DNA of 64,000 nt from assembly GCF_014696135.1 (NCBI RefSeq), contig NZ_JACJPP010000022.1, forward strand, positions 62,001 through 126,000. The letters run 5' to 3'. The stretch's first letter is position 1, and every line of letters starts with the position of its first letter. The notes beneath the pieces are model-generated. The model had not been told where the DNA came from. It saw only the letters and a program-made list of their open reading frames with translations, and did no database searches. This stretch comes from Nodosilinea sp. FACHB-141 (lineage in GTDB: Bacteria > Cyanobacteriota > Cyanobacteriia > Phormidesmidales > Phormidesmidaceae). The position numbers and the translations under genes were made by a program. Of the stretch, positions 52,506-61,795 are shown in pieces.

Positions 52506-53354
52506 ATGTTTAACGCCACCGAAATCCTTATCAGTGACTTTGTCGACAAGCTGCGAGTGGGTTACCACCGCACCTACGGCGGCCAAAACCCCGACTATGA
52601 AGACATCATTGCCTGGGCGGGCAGCATGGCGCTCGAAAACATCGCCAACAGCGACGCGCTTTACCACAACGTCGAGCACACAGTTTTAGTCGCCCTAGTG
52701 GGCCAAGAGATTTTGCGGGGCAAGCACATTCGCGAAGGCGGCGTCACCTGCAAAGACTGGATGCACTTTATCATTTCCCTCGTCTGCCATGACATTGGCT
52801 ACGTGAAAGGAGTTTGCCGCAGTGACCAAGACCGTAACCACCTCTACGCCACAGGTCAGGGCGACGAAATGGTCATGCTCCAGCCCGGTGCCTCCGATGC
52901 CTCCCTTACCCCATACCATGTCGATCGGGGCAAGCGATTCATTGAAGAACGCTTCGGCGGCAACCCGGTGATTGAAGCCGACGCTATCAAGCGCAATATT
53001 GAGCTGACCCGCTTTCCGGTGCCCAAGGAAGAAGATCACCAAGATACCCAACACTTTCCTGGCCTGGTGCGGGCGGCTGACCTAATCGGTCAGCTCAGCG
53101 ACCCCCGCTATCTAAAAAAAATTGGGGCGCTGTACTACGAGTTTGAGGAAACGGGGCAGAACAAGTACCTGAGCTACGATCATCCCGGCGATCTGCGGGC
53201 CAACTATCCCAAGTTTTACTGGAATGTGGTGCATCCCTACATCCAGGATGGGCTGCGTTATCTATCGCTCACCCAAGAAGGTAAGCAAATAATTGCTAAC
53301 CTCTATTCAAATGTGTTTATGGTGGAGAACGAGCAAACCGTAATCCACACCTGA
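52506..53354 (+). CDS. HD-domain phosphodiesterase-like protein, copy 2
   Basis: A 282-residue paralogue of the HD protein at 43451-44371. The motifs are in the same order: YHNVEHTVLVALVGQ, VCHDIGYVKG with the HD pair, DASLTPYHVDRGKRFI, ELTRFPVPKEE, and LRANYPKFYWNVVHPYI. The YHNxxH and CHD motifs suggest a metal-dependent phosphodiesterase, possibly for cyclic nucleotides (inference). ATG 52506 is chosen; a TTG at 52500 is two codons upstream. The stop lies nine bases before the ATG of the permease gene, so the two are very likely in one operon, which is odd for an HD protein. The region between the two HD copies spans nine kilobases of mostly other genes. Confidence 0.82.
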   Translation: MFNATEILISDFVDKLRVGYHRTYGGQNPDYEDIIAWAGSMALENIANSDALYHNVEHTVLVALVGQEILRGKHIREGGVTCKDWMHFIISLVCHDIGYVKGVCRSDQDRNHLYATGQGDEMVMLQPGASDASLTPYHVDRGKRFIEERFGGNPVIEADAIKRNIELTRFPVPKEEDHQDTQHFPGLVRAADLIGQLSDPRYLKKIGALYYEFEETGQNKYLSYDHPGDLRANYPKFYWNVVHPYIQDGLRYLSLTQEGKQIIANLYSNVFMVENEQTVIHT

Positions 53355-53363
53355 TAACCGTCT

Positions 53364-54407
53364 ATGACCTGGTGGCGCAAGCTTAGAACGAATCGTCTGG
53401 CCCAGCTTGGGGCGATCCTGCTGATCGCCCTGTATGCCGTGGCCTTAGGGGCCGACTTCTTTGCCCCCTACAGTCCCTACGAGTCTCAGCTCAACGGGTC
53501 ACTGCTGCCGCCCACCCAGGTGTACTGGCGCGACGGCGAAACGGGGCGGTTCTTTCCCCACGTTTATCCCACCACCCAAGGGCCAGTAGATATAAACACT
53601 GGGGAACGCAGGATTGTCGTCGATCGCACCCAGCCCTCTGCCCTGCGGATTTTTCACCGCAATGATAAGGGACGACTGACCCTGTTCGACACGGCTGGGC
53701 CCGCCCGCATCAACCTGCTGGGCACCGATGAGCAGGCCCGTGACCAGTTCAGTCGGCTGATCCACGGCAGCCGGGTTAGCCTCAGCGTGGGGCTAATCGG
53801 TATCGCTATCTCCTTCCCGCTGGGCATGCTGGTGGGCGGCATGGCCGGGTATTTTGGCGGTGCGGTCGATGCCGTGCTGATGCGCCTGGTGGAGGTGTTG
53901 ATGACCATCCCCAGCATCTATCTGCTGGTAGCCCTGGCGGCGGTGCTGCCGGCGGGCATCTCTAGCACCCAGCGCTTCTTGCTGATTGTGCTGATTACGT
54001 CGCTGGTGGGCTGGGCTGGGCTAGCGCGAGTCATTCGTGGCCAGGTGCTGTCGATCAAAGAGCAGGAGTTTGTGCAGGCTAGCCGGGTGATGGGGGGGCG
54101 ATCGCTCTACATCATCACTCGCCACATTCTGCCCCAAACCGCTACCTACGGTATTATCGCCGCCACCCTAGCGATCCCTGGTTTTATTTTGGCAGAGGCG
54201 GTATTGAGCTTTATTGGCTTAGGCATTCAGCAGCCCGATGCCTCCTGGGGCAATATGCTTACCCTAGCGACGAATGCGTCTATTCTCGTTCTCCAGCCCT
54301 GGCTAGTGTGGCCTCCAGCCATTCTGATCGTGGTAACGTCTTTGGCATTCAACCTGTTAGGCGATGGTCTCCGCGATGCCTTAGATCCTCGAACGTTGAA
54401 GCAGTAA
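53364..54407 (+). CDS. ABC transporter permease (OppC/DppC/YejE-like)
   Basis: A 347-residue membrane permease for peptides or related solutes. The OppC N-terminal segment (NRLAQLGAILLIALYAVALG) is followed by a periplasmic part of about 85 residues with charged loops (WRDGETGRFF, HRNDKGRLTLFD), ending with NLLGTDEQARDQFSRLIHG. The permease domain starts at SLSVGLIGIAI and has five more hydrophobic segments and the EAA loop EFVQASRVMGGRSLYIITRH. The C terminus NLLGDGLRDALDPR is the family ending. ATP-binding, binding-protein and OppB partners are not in this window, so they must be coded elsewhere, as is common in cyanobacteria. It follows the HD gene by nine bases and may share its promoter. 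Confidence 0.93.
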   Translation: MTWWRKLRTNRLAQLGAILLIALYAVALGADFFAPYSPYESQLNGSLLPPTQVYWRDGETGRFFPHVYPTTQGPVDINTGERRIVVDRTQPSALRIFHRNDKGRLTLFDTAGPARINLLGTDEQARDQFSRLIHGSRVSLSVGLIGIAISFPLGMLVGGMAGYFGGAVDAVLMRLVEVLMTIPSIYLLVALAAVLPAGISSTQRFLLIVLITSLVGWAGLARVIRGQVLSIKEQEFVQASRVMGGRSLYIITRHILPQTATYGIIAATLAIPGFILAEAVLSFIGLGIQQPDASWGNMLTLATNASILVLQPWLVWPPAILIVVTSLAFNLLGDGLRDALDPRTLKQ

Positions 54408-54531
54408 TTAGGTTAAGCAGCTGGGTTGTTTGCGGCTCTGCTGTGAGATTTTTCAAAAGCTATGTCTTGTGCTAGGTGCCGCTTGGCTAGCTCAAAACTA
54501 TGCTGCTGATTGTTGAGGCTGAAGGTGGCTA

Positions 54532-54822
54532 ATGGAACTCATTGAGCTACTGGTCTTATTGATTGTGGCGGCTATCTGTGGTGGCATTGGCCAATCGTTA
54601 GCTGGCTATACAGCCGGGGGCTGCCTAACTTCGATTGTGGTGGGTTTTATCGGGTCGTACTTGGGCGTGTTGATTGCCCGCAATCTAGGCTTGCCAGAGC
54701 TGTTTGCCCTGCAAGTTGGAGGGCAGTCCTTTCCAATCATTTGGTCGATCATCGGAGCCACTATTTTTACCCTGATTCTGGCGCTGCTAAATCGGCTTTT
54801 AGTTGGGCGGCCTAGAATCTAG
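54532..54822 (+). CDS. GlsB/YeaQ/YmgE family membrane protein
   Basis: A 96-residue protein with three membrane segments: LLVLLIVAAICGGIGQSLAG, CLTSIVVGFIGSYLGVLIA and FPIIWSIIGATIFTLILALL. The glycine spacing (GGIGQ, GGCLTSIVVGFIG) is that of the transglycosylase-associated (YeaQ/GlsB) family, small stress-linked membrane proteins of unknown activity. The ATG at 54532 gives the usual start. The next gene follows after 31 bases and may be co-transcribed. Confidence 0.85.
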   Translation: MELIELLVLLIVAAICGGIGQSLAGYTAGGCLTSIVVGFIGSYLGVLIARNLGLPELFALQVGGQSFPIIWSIIGATIFTLILALLNRLLVGRPRI

Positions 54823-54853
54823 GGGCACAACATAGTGGACGGCTAGCCCCTGC

Positions 54854-56092
54854 ATGGTAGTTCTGTGGCAACTGGTCGATTGGGCGATCGCAGCACTAGC
54901 CGCGATCGCTCTGTTTTTAAGCCTCTGGATTGTCGTTCCCGCACCAACCTTCTCTCTATTGCCCTTAGGCGTGGGGGCTCCAGAGGTCAGCCCTTTTTTG
55001 CTGCTGGGTCAGGGAATCGTGCTGGCGTTGGCCTTGGTGCTGCGGGGGGCGAAAGTAGGCGATCGGGGGCGATCGCGCGATTTTGTGTGGCTCCTAACCC
55101 TAGGATTCAGTGCTACCGGCCTGGTGCTAAGTAGCCTGCCGCTGCTGCAACTGCCTGCTACGGTGCAGCAGGCAGAAGCCCAAATGCAAAAGGCATTAGG
55201 AGCAAACTACAGCAGCCAAATTCCGGCTCAGGTACGGCCCTTGCTGCGATCGCGCCCTTTCATCCTGAGGGATTTAATCCAGGGGCTGCCAGAGCCTGCC
55301 ATCAAGCCACAGCGCCAGACCGTCTTAACCCCGGACGGCGCCACTTTGGCATTGGACATTTACCAGCCGCCCCAATCTCCCACTCAGCCGGATCTGCACC
55401 CTGCCATCGTCACCATCTACGGCGGCGCTTGGCAACGTGGAGAACCCGCTGCAACGACCCGGTTTAGCGCCTATATGGCGGCCCAGGGCTATACGGTCGT
55501 GGCCATCGACTATCGCCACGCACCTGAGTACCGCTTCCCAACCCAGCTTGAGGATGTGCAAACAGCTCTGGAATGGGTGGGCGATCGCGCCCCAGACTAT
55601 GGCATTGACCTCAACCGCATTGCCCTGGTGGGATGGTCTGCTGGAGCCCATCTGGCCATGCTGGCCGCCTTTGCACCGGAGGGACTTCCCGTACAAGCGG
55701 TGGTTAACTACTACGGCCCGGTCAATCTGTCGGCAGGCTACTACGACCCACCAGTACCCGACCCCATTGATACTCGCGCCGTCTTAGAAACTTTTTTGGG
55801 TGGCTCCCCAGAGCAGTTCCCCGCGCTTTACCAGCAGGCCTCACCGATATTCTCCGTCAAGCCGGGGCTACCGCCAACGCTGTTGATCTACGGTCAGCGC
55901 GACCATGTGGTGAAACCTAGCTATGGTCGGCAACTGTACGAAAAACTTCAAGCCAGCGGTAATGTGACAGCGTGGATTGCCCTACCGTGGGCCGAACATT
56001 CCTTTGATGCCGTGTTTCGCGGCCCCAGCAACCAAATTGCTCTGTATCACACCGAGCGGTTTTTGGCCTGGGCGCTGCGTCCCAACCCCTAG
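54854..56092 (+). CDS. Membrane-anchored alpha/beta hydrolase (HSL-type esterase)
   Basis: A 412-residue protein. Three to four membrane segments occupy residues 1-100. The C-terminal part is an alpha/beta hydrolase of the hormone-sensitive-lipase/carboxylesterase type: oxyanion-loop motif YGGAWQRGE near 189-197, nucleophile S262 in GWSAGAH, likely acid D350 (GQRDHV) and base H382 (AEHSF). So it should cleave an ester, with the active domain on one side of the membrane. The segment AIDYRHAPEYRFPTQLED is also characteristic. ATG 54854 follows the YeaQ-type gene closely. The substrate is unknown; a lipid or polymer ester is possible. Confidence 0.88.
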   Translation: MVVLWQLVDWAIAALAAIALFLSLWIVVPAPTFSLLPLGVGAPEVSPFLLLGQGIVLALALVLRGAKVGDRGRSRDFVWLLTLGFSATGLVLSSLPLLQLPATVQQAEAQMQKALGANYSSQIPAQVRPLLRSRPFILRDLIQGLPEPAIKPQRQTVLTPDGATLALDIYQPPQSPTQPDLHPAIVTIYGGAWQRGEPAATTRFSAYMAAQGYTVVAIDYRHAPEYRFPTQLEDVQTALEWVGDRAPDYGIDLNRIALVGWSAGAHLAMLAAFAPEGLPVQAVVNYYGPVNLSAGYYDPPVPDPIDTRAVLETFLGGSPEQFPALYQQASPIFSVKPGLPPTLLIYGQRDHVVKPSYGRQLYEKLQASGNVTAWIALPWAEHSFDAVFRGPSNQIALYHTERFLAWALRPNP

Positions 56093-56169
56093 CCTTTCAT
56101 CCCCACCCATTTCTTCTGGGGACGTAAGGCAGTAGCCTGAAGGTAGCGGCTTTAAAGGAGAGATGCTCG

Positions 56170-56637
56170 ATGGGGACAATGGCATCGATGCGGCCAATCC
56201 GATGGGTTCTAATTAGTGTGCTTTGCCTGTCGCTGCTGGGGTGCGGGCTAATTAACCCCAAACCGCCTAGGGCGGTGGTTGAAGGGGCGATTGCCCAAAA
56301 GCTTTCTCAGACCCAAACGGTTCTTTACCGGCAGTTTTCCTCCGCTCCCACCGACCGAGCTGAGGTGGGTCGCATCCGCATCACCGATCACCATTGGTCT
56401 GAGATTGCTGGGCAGCCCACAGTAGAAGTAGCTGGTACCTATCATCTCAGAGGGGGCAACTTGACCAGTGCCCAACGCAGCCAGACCCGAGATTTTGAAG
56501 TCTACCTGCAGCGGGGCGCAACCAAAGACCAGTGGCTGCTGCTAGAGCCGGTTCCCAACCAGACTAGCGATGCCCTTCAGTGGCAAACAACCCCGGTCTT
56601 AACTGCAGCAGATAACGGGGCAACTAACCCAAGCTAA
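56170..56637 (+). CDS. Predicted lipoprotein, unknown function
   Basis: A 155-residue protein with a lipoprotein signal: a basic start, core VLISVLCLSLL and lipobox LLGC with C25 as the acylated residue. The mature part begins GLINPKPPRAVVEGAIAQKL, and holds strands such as RIRITDHHWSEIAGQPTVEV and FEVYLQRGATKDQWLLLEPV. This resembles small cyanobacterial outer-envelope lipoproteins with a cystatin-like or NTF2-like sheet, but I cannot name the family. Several in-frame ATG codons (56170, 56179, 56188) are possible. The stop is one base from the stop of the convergent glycosyltransferase gene, which is unusually tight. Confidence 0.7.
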   Translation: MGTMASMRPIRWVLISVLCLSLLGCGLINPKPPRAVVEGAIAQKLSQTQTVLYRQFSSAPTDRAEVGRIRITDHHWSEIAGQPTVEVAGTYHLRGGNLTSAQRSQTRDFEVYLQRGATKDQWLLLEPVPNQTSDALQWQTTPVLTAADNGATNPS

Positions 56638-56638
56638 C

Positions 56639-57883
56639 TTAGATAACAACACTAGTGTCCGCATCAACCGACGCTACTGGCTGGTAAGCTTCTCCAGCAA
56701 AGAGTTTGTAGAGTTTCTCAACTTCTGTCAAAGCGTTAAACTCTTGCTCGACCCTGGTTCTAGCCGCAGCGCCCAGACGATTTCGGGTATCGGCATCCTT
56801 CATCAGAAAACTAATGCATTCTGACAGAGCCTGGCGATCGCCAGGCGGCACCACGTAGCCATTTACCCCTGAATGCACCAGTTCACTCACCCCTGCAACC
56901 TGAGTGGCGACGACCGCAACGCCCGCCGCCATCGCTTCCATCAACACAACGGGGATGCCCTCAGCAAAGCTGGGCAGCACAAATATGTCAGTGTTCTTGA
57001 GATGTTCTCTCACCGCCGACTGAGATTGATAGCCCAAAAAGCGCACGTGGTTCTGTAATCCTAAGTCGCTCACCTGCTGCTCTAATAGCAGGCGATCGGC
57101 GCCGTCACCAACGACGGTTAAAATCACGTCAGGTTCAATGCTGATCAGCTCTGTCAACCCTTCTAGCAAAACCGGCAAACCTTTTTCAGCCGCTAATCTA
57201 CCCACATAGAGCAGACGTTTGCCTATCCCCTGATGAGTCACCGTTTCAAACAAACTGGGGTCAACCCCGCAGTGTACAATTTTCAGCTTGTCCCACTGAT
57301 CGGGGCGTGAAAAAATCATGCCTTGGCTGCGGCAGAAGTGACTAATGCAGGCCACGAATTTAGCGTGCTTAATCTTTTCATCCACCCGCCATCGGTAGGG
57401 TTCAAAAAAGATGTGGGGGCCATGCATTGTAAAGCTAAAGGTAAACCCACCCAATTCGGCCGCTAACATCGCTACCGTGCAGCTAGAGCTAGCAATGTGA
57501 TTATGCAGATGGGTAATATTTTGGGTCGTAATCAGGTGAGCTAGGATGCCTGCCTCTAAAAAGTAAATTACCTGGTAGAGAAAGCCCTTAAGCCCAGGCT
57601 GGCTCGTGGCCCAAGCCAGCTTAACGCTGCTCAAGTAGCGGCTCGGATTACCTAACAGCAATGTTAGATGGGCCTTTATCAGCAGACCTAGGTTGAACGG
57701 TAGTAGGTAACGGGTTTGCGATCGCTCCGCAGCTTGCTCAGGGCCTACGATATTTTCATCTCCGGGGCGGCGTACCGCAAAGGTGAAGACATCCAACCCT
57801 AGGTCTCTAAGCCCTACAACCTCACGCTGAATAAACGTGTCTGTGGCTCTAGGATAGGTACCGGTAAAGTAGGCAATACGCAT
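56639..57883 (-). CDS. Glycosyltransferase family 4 protein
   Basis: A 414-residue retaining GT-B glycosyltransferase, probably for exopolysaccharide or lipid-linked sugars. The N-terminal Rossmann half starts MRIAYFTGTYPRATDTFIQR and includes THLHNHIASSS; the C-terminal half has LLYVGRLAAEKGLPVLLEGL, then IFVLPSFAEGIPVVLMEAMA, which is the EX7E nucleotide-sugar motif. ATG 57883 is chosen; a start at 57898 would add five residues. A GT2 gene lies 69 bases upstream on the same strand, and both are likely in one operon. The sugar donor and acceptor are unknown. Confidence 0.9.
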   Translation of the reverse strand: MRIAYFTGTYPRATDTFIQREVVGLRDLGLDVFTFAVRRPGDENIVGPEQAAERSQTRYLLPFNLGLLIKAHLTLLLGNPSRYLSSVKLAWATSQPGLKGFLYQVIYFLEAGILAHLITTQNITHLHNHIASSSCTVAMLAAELGGFTFSFTMHGPHIFFEPYRWRVDEKIKHAKFVACISHFCRSQGMIFSRPDQWDKLKIVHCGVDPSLFETVTHQGIGKRLLYVGRLAAEKGLPVLLEGLTELISIEPDVILTVVGDGADRLLLEQQVSDLGLQNHVRFLGYQSQSAVREHLKNTDIFVLPSFAEGIPVVLMEAMAAGVAVVATQVAGVSELVHSGVNGYVVPPGDRQALSECISFLMKDADTRNRLGAAARTRVEQEFNALTEVEKLYKLFAGEAYQPVASVDADTSVVI

Positions 57884-57952
57884 GGGGCTTCTCGCCATTA
57901 CTAATGATAAAAATAGAAGAAAAATAGGGAAGTAGCGATTTTAGGGTTCTTT

Positions 57953-58972
57953 TTAAGACCCTGAGCCTGTCATTGGAACAGGCTTATACTCAATCAGCGT
58001 AGCTGGCTTTTTGCGCCAGCGGTTGAGCCAATATCGGCCTTGCCCAAGCACCTGAGGGAGTTTTGAGACGGTGCAGAAAAAAGCATACAACCGAGCGTTT
58101 CTAGCCTCGTCGCCTTGACTGTGGCGATATTTATAAATCTTCCATCCCAAGACCGGGTAGCCTAGCAGCAGCAAGAGACTTAGCCCGTGTGTAGGCCAGG
58201 CTAGGCCAATGGCCAGAGCCGGAACTATGGCCCCCCACAGCCAGCCGCTTTTGTCTTCCTTGACCATGTATGACTCAGGTGGTTGACCATACATGGCTTT
58301 TCCTTCTGCAACCGCCCAGCCCCCACGAATCGATCGCTTCCACCACTGACCAAAGCGAGTCATAGCTGCATCGTGTAGGGTCATATCGGCGTCAATACGC
58401 TCTATTCTCCAGCCTTTTCGCCTGAGACGAATACACATTTCTGGCTCTTCCCCGCAGATCATCGTAGGGTTGTAGCCGCCCACAGCTTTAATGGCTTCTA
58501 CGCGAGCTAGCATGTCGCCGCCACAGGCTCGGGTCTCACCCACGGGTGTGTTCCACTCTATGTCAGCCAAGCGGTTGTAGGGAGAGGCGTCAGGAAAGCG
58601 CTCGCGTCGTCGCCCACAGACAATGGCGAGGGTAGTGTTGCTCTCTAGGGCCCCCACAGCTGCCTCTATCCAGTTGGGCAGGAGTTCGCAATCGCCGTCG
58701 ATAAACTGTACGTAGGTAAGCTGAGGAAAGTGCTCGGCTAAGTATTGAAAGCCTGTGTTGCGCCCCCGTGCCATGGTGAACGGCACAGACATATCGAGCT
58801 CGACAACATGAATGCTCATTTCGCGAGCTTTAGCAACGCTGCCATCGGTAGAGCCTGAGTCTACATAGACAATGGGACTGCCCGACGGCACGTTGTCCTG
58901 TAGAGACCTGAGACAGCGAACTAGGCGCTCACCTTCATTGCGGCCAATCGTCACAACGCCAATTTGATGCAT
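57953..58972 (-). CDS. Glycosyltransferase family 2 protein with membrane segment
   Basis: A 339-residue inverting GT-A glycosyltransferase. The nucleotide-sugar site is IVYVDSGSTDGSVAKA with the DxD-type D92-G-D94 in QFIDGDCELLPN. The acceptor region shows ACGGDMLARVEAIKAVGGY, and the basic loop GEEPEMCIRLRRKGW is typical. Hydrophobic segments near residues 245-275 (LWGAIVPALAIGLAWP and LSLLLLLGYPVLGWKI) attach it to the membrane, as with polysaccharide-assembly GT2 enzymes. ATG 58972 gives MHQIGVVTIGRNEG. It precedes the GT4 gene in the direction of transcription. No Wzx/Wzy genes are present in the window. Confidence 0.9.
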   Translation of the reverse strand: MHQIGVVTIGRNEGERLVRCLRSLQDNVPSGSPIVYVDSGSTDGSVAKAREMSIHVVELDMSVPFTMARGRNTGFQYLAEHFPQLTYVQFIDGDCELLPNWIEAAVGALESNTTLAIVCGRRRERFPDASPYNRLADIEWNTPVGETRACGGDMLARVEAIKAVGGYNPTMICGEEPEMCIRLRRKGWRIERIDADMTLHDAAMTRFGQWWKRSIRGGWAVAEGKAMYGQPPESYMVKEDKSGWLWGAIVPALAIGLAWPTHGLSLLLLLGYPVLGWKIYKYRHSQGDEARNARLYAFFCTVSKLPQVLGQGRYWLNRWRKKPATLIEYKPVPMTGSGS

Positions 58973-59494
58973 ACCTAACAGGAGAATTAACGACTGAAGC
59001 TCACATTAAAAATACAGGCTTATGCATGAAATGCCGAGGTCAATACTAAGAAATTTACCAAGGCTTCATCGAGGCCGATAGTGAAAGCCAAAGCTTGAAT
59101 TTGCTGCACGAAGGGATAGAATCAATACTTCTGAAAGTATTTCCAGTAGAGGGGGGAAATAAGACACTCTGTTCACTTGAGTAGAAGCGTAGTTAAAAGA
59201 ATTTAGTCTCGCTTTTCTAAGCAGTGTTTTGCTCTTGCACAGCATTTTTAGGGCGGTCTTACCTTTCGTCTTTTTCCTTGAGTCTAAGTGTCAGAATCGA
59301 GGGTGTTTTATTATGGAAGTCAATTTTTAGTAGTAGTAAATTTTAAATAATAGTTAATTAATAATTCGCCGAGGTTTTAGTTGAGTTATAGCCTTAGTCA
59401 TTTTTCGAGAAAGCTTAGGTATTGCTAGGATGCTCAAGCCAAACCCCTAAACTCTAATATTAAAACTAGGGACTGCCTAGGTATAGTTTGCCCT
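58973..59494. other. AT-rich intergenic region upstream of the glycosyltransferase operon
   Basis: About 520 bases with no gene, notably AT-rich around 59320-59370 (TTTTTAGTAGTAGTAAATTTT and AATAATAGTTAATTAATAAT). It probably holds the promoter of the GT2-GT4 operon, which runs to the left. No tRNA or repeat was recognised. Confidence 0.45.
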
Positions 59495-59548
59495 AAAAAA
59501 AACTGATCATGTAGGCACTAGCATGTTTTCTCAGCCATACATGATCAG
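59495..59548 (-). terminator. Terminator of msrA
   Basis: On the minus strand the perfect 11-base stem CTGATCATGTA/TACATGATCAG (59503-59513 and 59538-59548) encloses 24 bases and is followed by eight T residues. It lies 40 bases beyond the msrA stop codon. Confidence 0.8.
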
Positions 59549-59586
59549 GGGTAATTCAGTTCAAGAATGAGCTGCTTGATATAGCG

Positions 59587-60252
59587 CTAGTGCTCTACTG
59601 CTACGCCCACTGGGCAAGCTACACTGGTGCCTCCCAAGCCGCAATAGCCACCCGGATTTTTAGCCAGATACTGCTGGTGGTAGTCCTCGGCGTAGTAATA
59701 CTCTGGAGCTTCCAAAATCTCAGTAGTAATGGGGCCATAGCCGGCGGCGTTGAGCGCGGGCTGATACGCCTGTTTAGAGGCTTCCGCTAGCTGGCGCTGG
59801 GCCTCAGAGTACACATAGATTCCTGAGCGGTACTGAGTGCCTGCGTCGTTGCCTTGGCGCATGCCCTGGGTGGGGTTGTGACTTTCCCAAAAGGTTTTAA
59901 GAACTTGCTCATAGCTGACTACCTTTGGATCAAATACAACCTGCACCACCTCGTTGTGGCCAGTTAACCCAGAGCACACCTCCTGATAGGTGGGGTTGGG
60001 GGTGTAGCCAGCAGCATAGCCAACTGAGGTAGAGTAGACCCCCTCTAGCTGCCAAAACTTGCGCTCGGCACCCCAAAAGCAACCCATGCCAAAGAGAGCC
60101 AACTCCATGCCAGCCGGAAAAGGAGGAGTCAGACGGTTGCCGTTGACATAGTGCTTTTCGGGTACGGGCATAGCTGTAGCTCTACCCGGCAGTGCCTCGT
60201 TAGGAGCGGGCATCTCTGACTTTTTGCCTTTGCCTAAACCAAAGAAAACCAT
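59587..60252 (-). CDS. msrA: Peptide methionine (S)-S-oxide reductase MsrA
   Basis: MsrA repairs oxidised methionine in proteins using thioredoxin. The catalytic cysteine is C58 in [13 protein letters not shown], with [19 protein letters not shown] and [12 protein letters not shown] typical of the family, followed by the [10 protein letters not shown] segment. Resolving cysteines are available in the C-terminal tail [14 protein letters not shown]. The 221-residue protein has an N-terminal extension of about 50 residues before the core, ordinary for cyanobacterial homologues; no clear transit signal is visible. ATG 60252 is the natural start. Confidence 0.96.
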   Translation of the reverse strand: MVFFGLGKGKKSEMPAPNEALPGRATAMPVPEKHYVNGNRLTPPFPAGMELALFGMGCFWGAERKFWQLEGVYSTSVGYAAGYTPNPTYQEVCSGLTGHNEVVQVVFDPKVVSYEQVLKTFWESHNPTQGMRQGNDAGTQYRSGIYVYSEAQRQLAEASKQAYQPALNAAGYGPITTEILEAPEYYYAEDYHQQYLAKNPGGYCGLGGTSVACPVGVAVEH

Positions 60253-60472
60253 AGGAATTATTGCAGTTTGTGTAGAAGAACTACCTCAACTATAGCGTCA
60301 ACACCTTGGTGTTTCCTGAGAGAGGGTGCGCCTCTGGACCATGGGGGGCGGGGTTATGATGAGCGATCGCAGCCCAATCAAAAAAACCTGGAGTCACGAC
60401 AGGCACCAATAGCTTTTGCAGATTAAATAGCCTCTAGTCTTAAAGATTAGCTTCACCAGCGTCTCTTGGGAC

Positions 60473-61711
60473 TTAGCGATAGTGGCGATCCAGCCTCAGC
60501 ACCGTTTCTAATAGCACGTTGGCTCCGTTGATGCACTCTTCGGGGGTGGTGTACTCCACCTCAGAGTGGCTGAAGCCGCCTGCGCTGGGCACAAAAATCA
60601 TACCCATGTCGGTAAATCGACCCATTTCAAGGGCATCGTGTCCAGCACGGCTGGGCATCGGCATATGGCTCAGGCCTAAGTTAATGCTTACCTCAGCAAT
60701 AACAGCTTGAATATGGTCAGCCGCTGGACTGGGTGCCACATTGAGCTGAGGTACAATCTCGATTTGAGTGCCGGTATTTTGAGCAATCAACCGCAATTCT
60801 TCTTTCAGATCGTCAATCAGATCATTGATGACGTACTGATTTAGGTCGCGCACGTCGATACTGCACTGTACTTGCCCTGGCACAATGTTGTCAGCATTGG
60901 GCCACACTTGCAGAGCACCCACCGTAGCCACCTGCTGGGCGGGGGGGCGCTTGCCCAAACGGTTTACCACCAGAACTACCTGAGCTGCTGCTACTAGAGC
61001 ATCCTGACGCTGATCCATAGGGGTGGTGCCAGCGTGGTTGGGCCGCCCAGTGATGTGGATTTGGTAGCGCTGCATACCCACTATGCCCTGCACTACGCCA
61101 ATTTGTTTCTGAGCTGTTTCTAACACTCCTCCCTGTTCAACGTGGAGTTCGACAAAGGCACAGATATCATCACGAGTGCGCTGGGAGAGAGAGAGCTGGT
61201 CCCAATTTCCCCCGGCGGCGTTGACGCACTCATCGATGGGGCGACCGTCTTTGCGGTGGTAGTCGGCAGCATCGAGCGAGGCAGTGCCGGCCATGGCACG
61301 CCCGCCAACCATAGTGTCTTCTTCGTCGGCAAACACAATCACCTCAAAGGGGTGGTCAAGGGTGATGTTGTTTTCTTGAAGGGTGCGGGCTACTTCGATA
61401 CCCGCTAGCACACCCAGGTTGCCGTCAAATTTGCCGCCACAGGGCACTGTGTCGATATGGGAGCCAGTGGCGATCGCTGGGGCGTTGGTGCGACCATTGC
61501 GGCGACCAATCAGGTTACCAGCGGTGTCAATACAGGTACTCAAACCTGCTTCTACCATCCATCGTCGTACCAGCTCGCGGCCCTGAATATCTTCTGAGCT
61601 AAAGGCCAGCCGACAAATGCCGCCGTTGCTGAGCTGCCCAATTTGGGCTAGATCGTCAATGCTTTGATTGAGCCGTTTGCCGTTGATGCTAAGGGTTTGT
61701 AAGCGAGCCAT
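60473..61711 (-). CDS. M20-family allantoate amidohydrolase / N-carbamoyl amino acid hydrolase
   Basis: A 412-residue zinc enzyme that hydrolyses a ureido or carbamoyl group, in purine (allantoate) or hydantoin breakdown, releasing ammonia and CO2. The binuclear metal site is seen as GSHIDTVPCGGKFDG (His and Asp), ADEED (Glu pair), ELHVEQG and GGFSHSEVE near the C terminus. Substrate residues include HAGTTPMD and the LEMGRFTDMGMIFVPS segment. ATG 61711 starts the frame. Which substrate is used is not decided. A 28-base perfect inverted repeat with two TGTATACA boxes lies 85-112 bases upstream and is a good candidate operator for a substrate-responsive regulator. Confidence 0.88.
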   Translation of the reverse strand: MARLQTLSINGKRLNQSIDDLAQIGQLSNGGICRLAFSSEDIQGRELVRRWMVEAGLSTCIDTAGNLIGRRNGRTNAPAIATGSHIDTVPCGGKFDGNLGVLAGIEVARTLQENNITLDHPFEVIVFADEEDTMVGGRAMAGTASLDAADYHRKDGRPIDECVNAAGGNWDQLSLSQRTRDDICAFVELHVEQGGVLETAQKQIGVVQGIVGMQRYQIHITGRPNHAGTTPMDQRQDALVAAAQVVLVVNRLGKRPPAQQVATVGALQVWPNADNIVPGQVQCSIDVRDLNQYVINDLIDDLKEELRLIAQNTGTQIEIVPQLNVAPSPAADHIQAVIAEVSINLGLSHMPMPSRAGHDALEMGRFTDMGMIFVPSAGGFSHSEVEYTTPEECINGANVLLETVLRLDRHYR

Positions 61712-61795
61712 AGGTATTCAGTTAAAAGGAGTTCAGTGAAGAGATGAAACGTTTGACTCCAGAAAACGTTACAGACCATCATATAACCGTGACGC

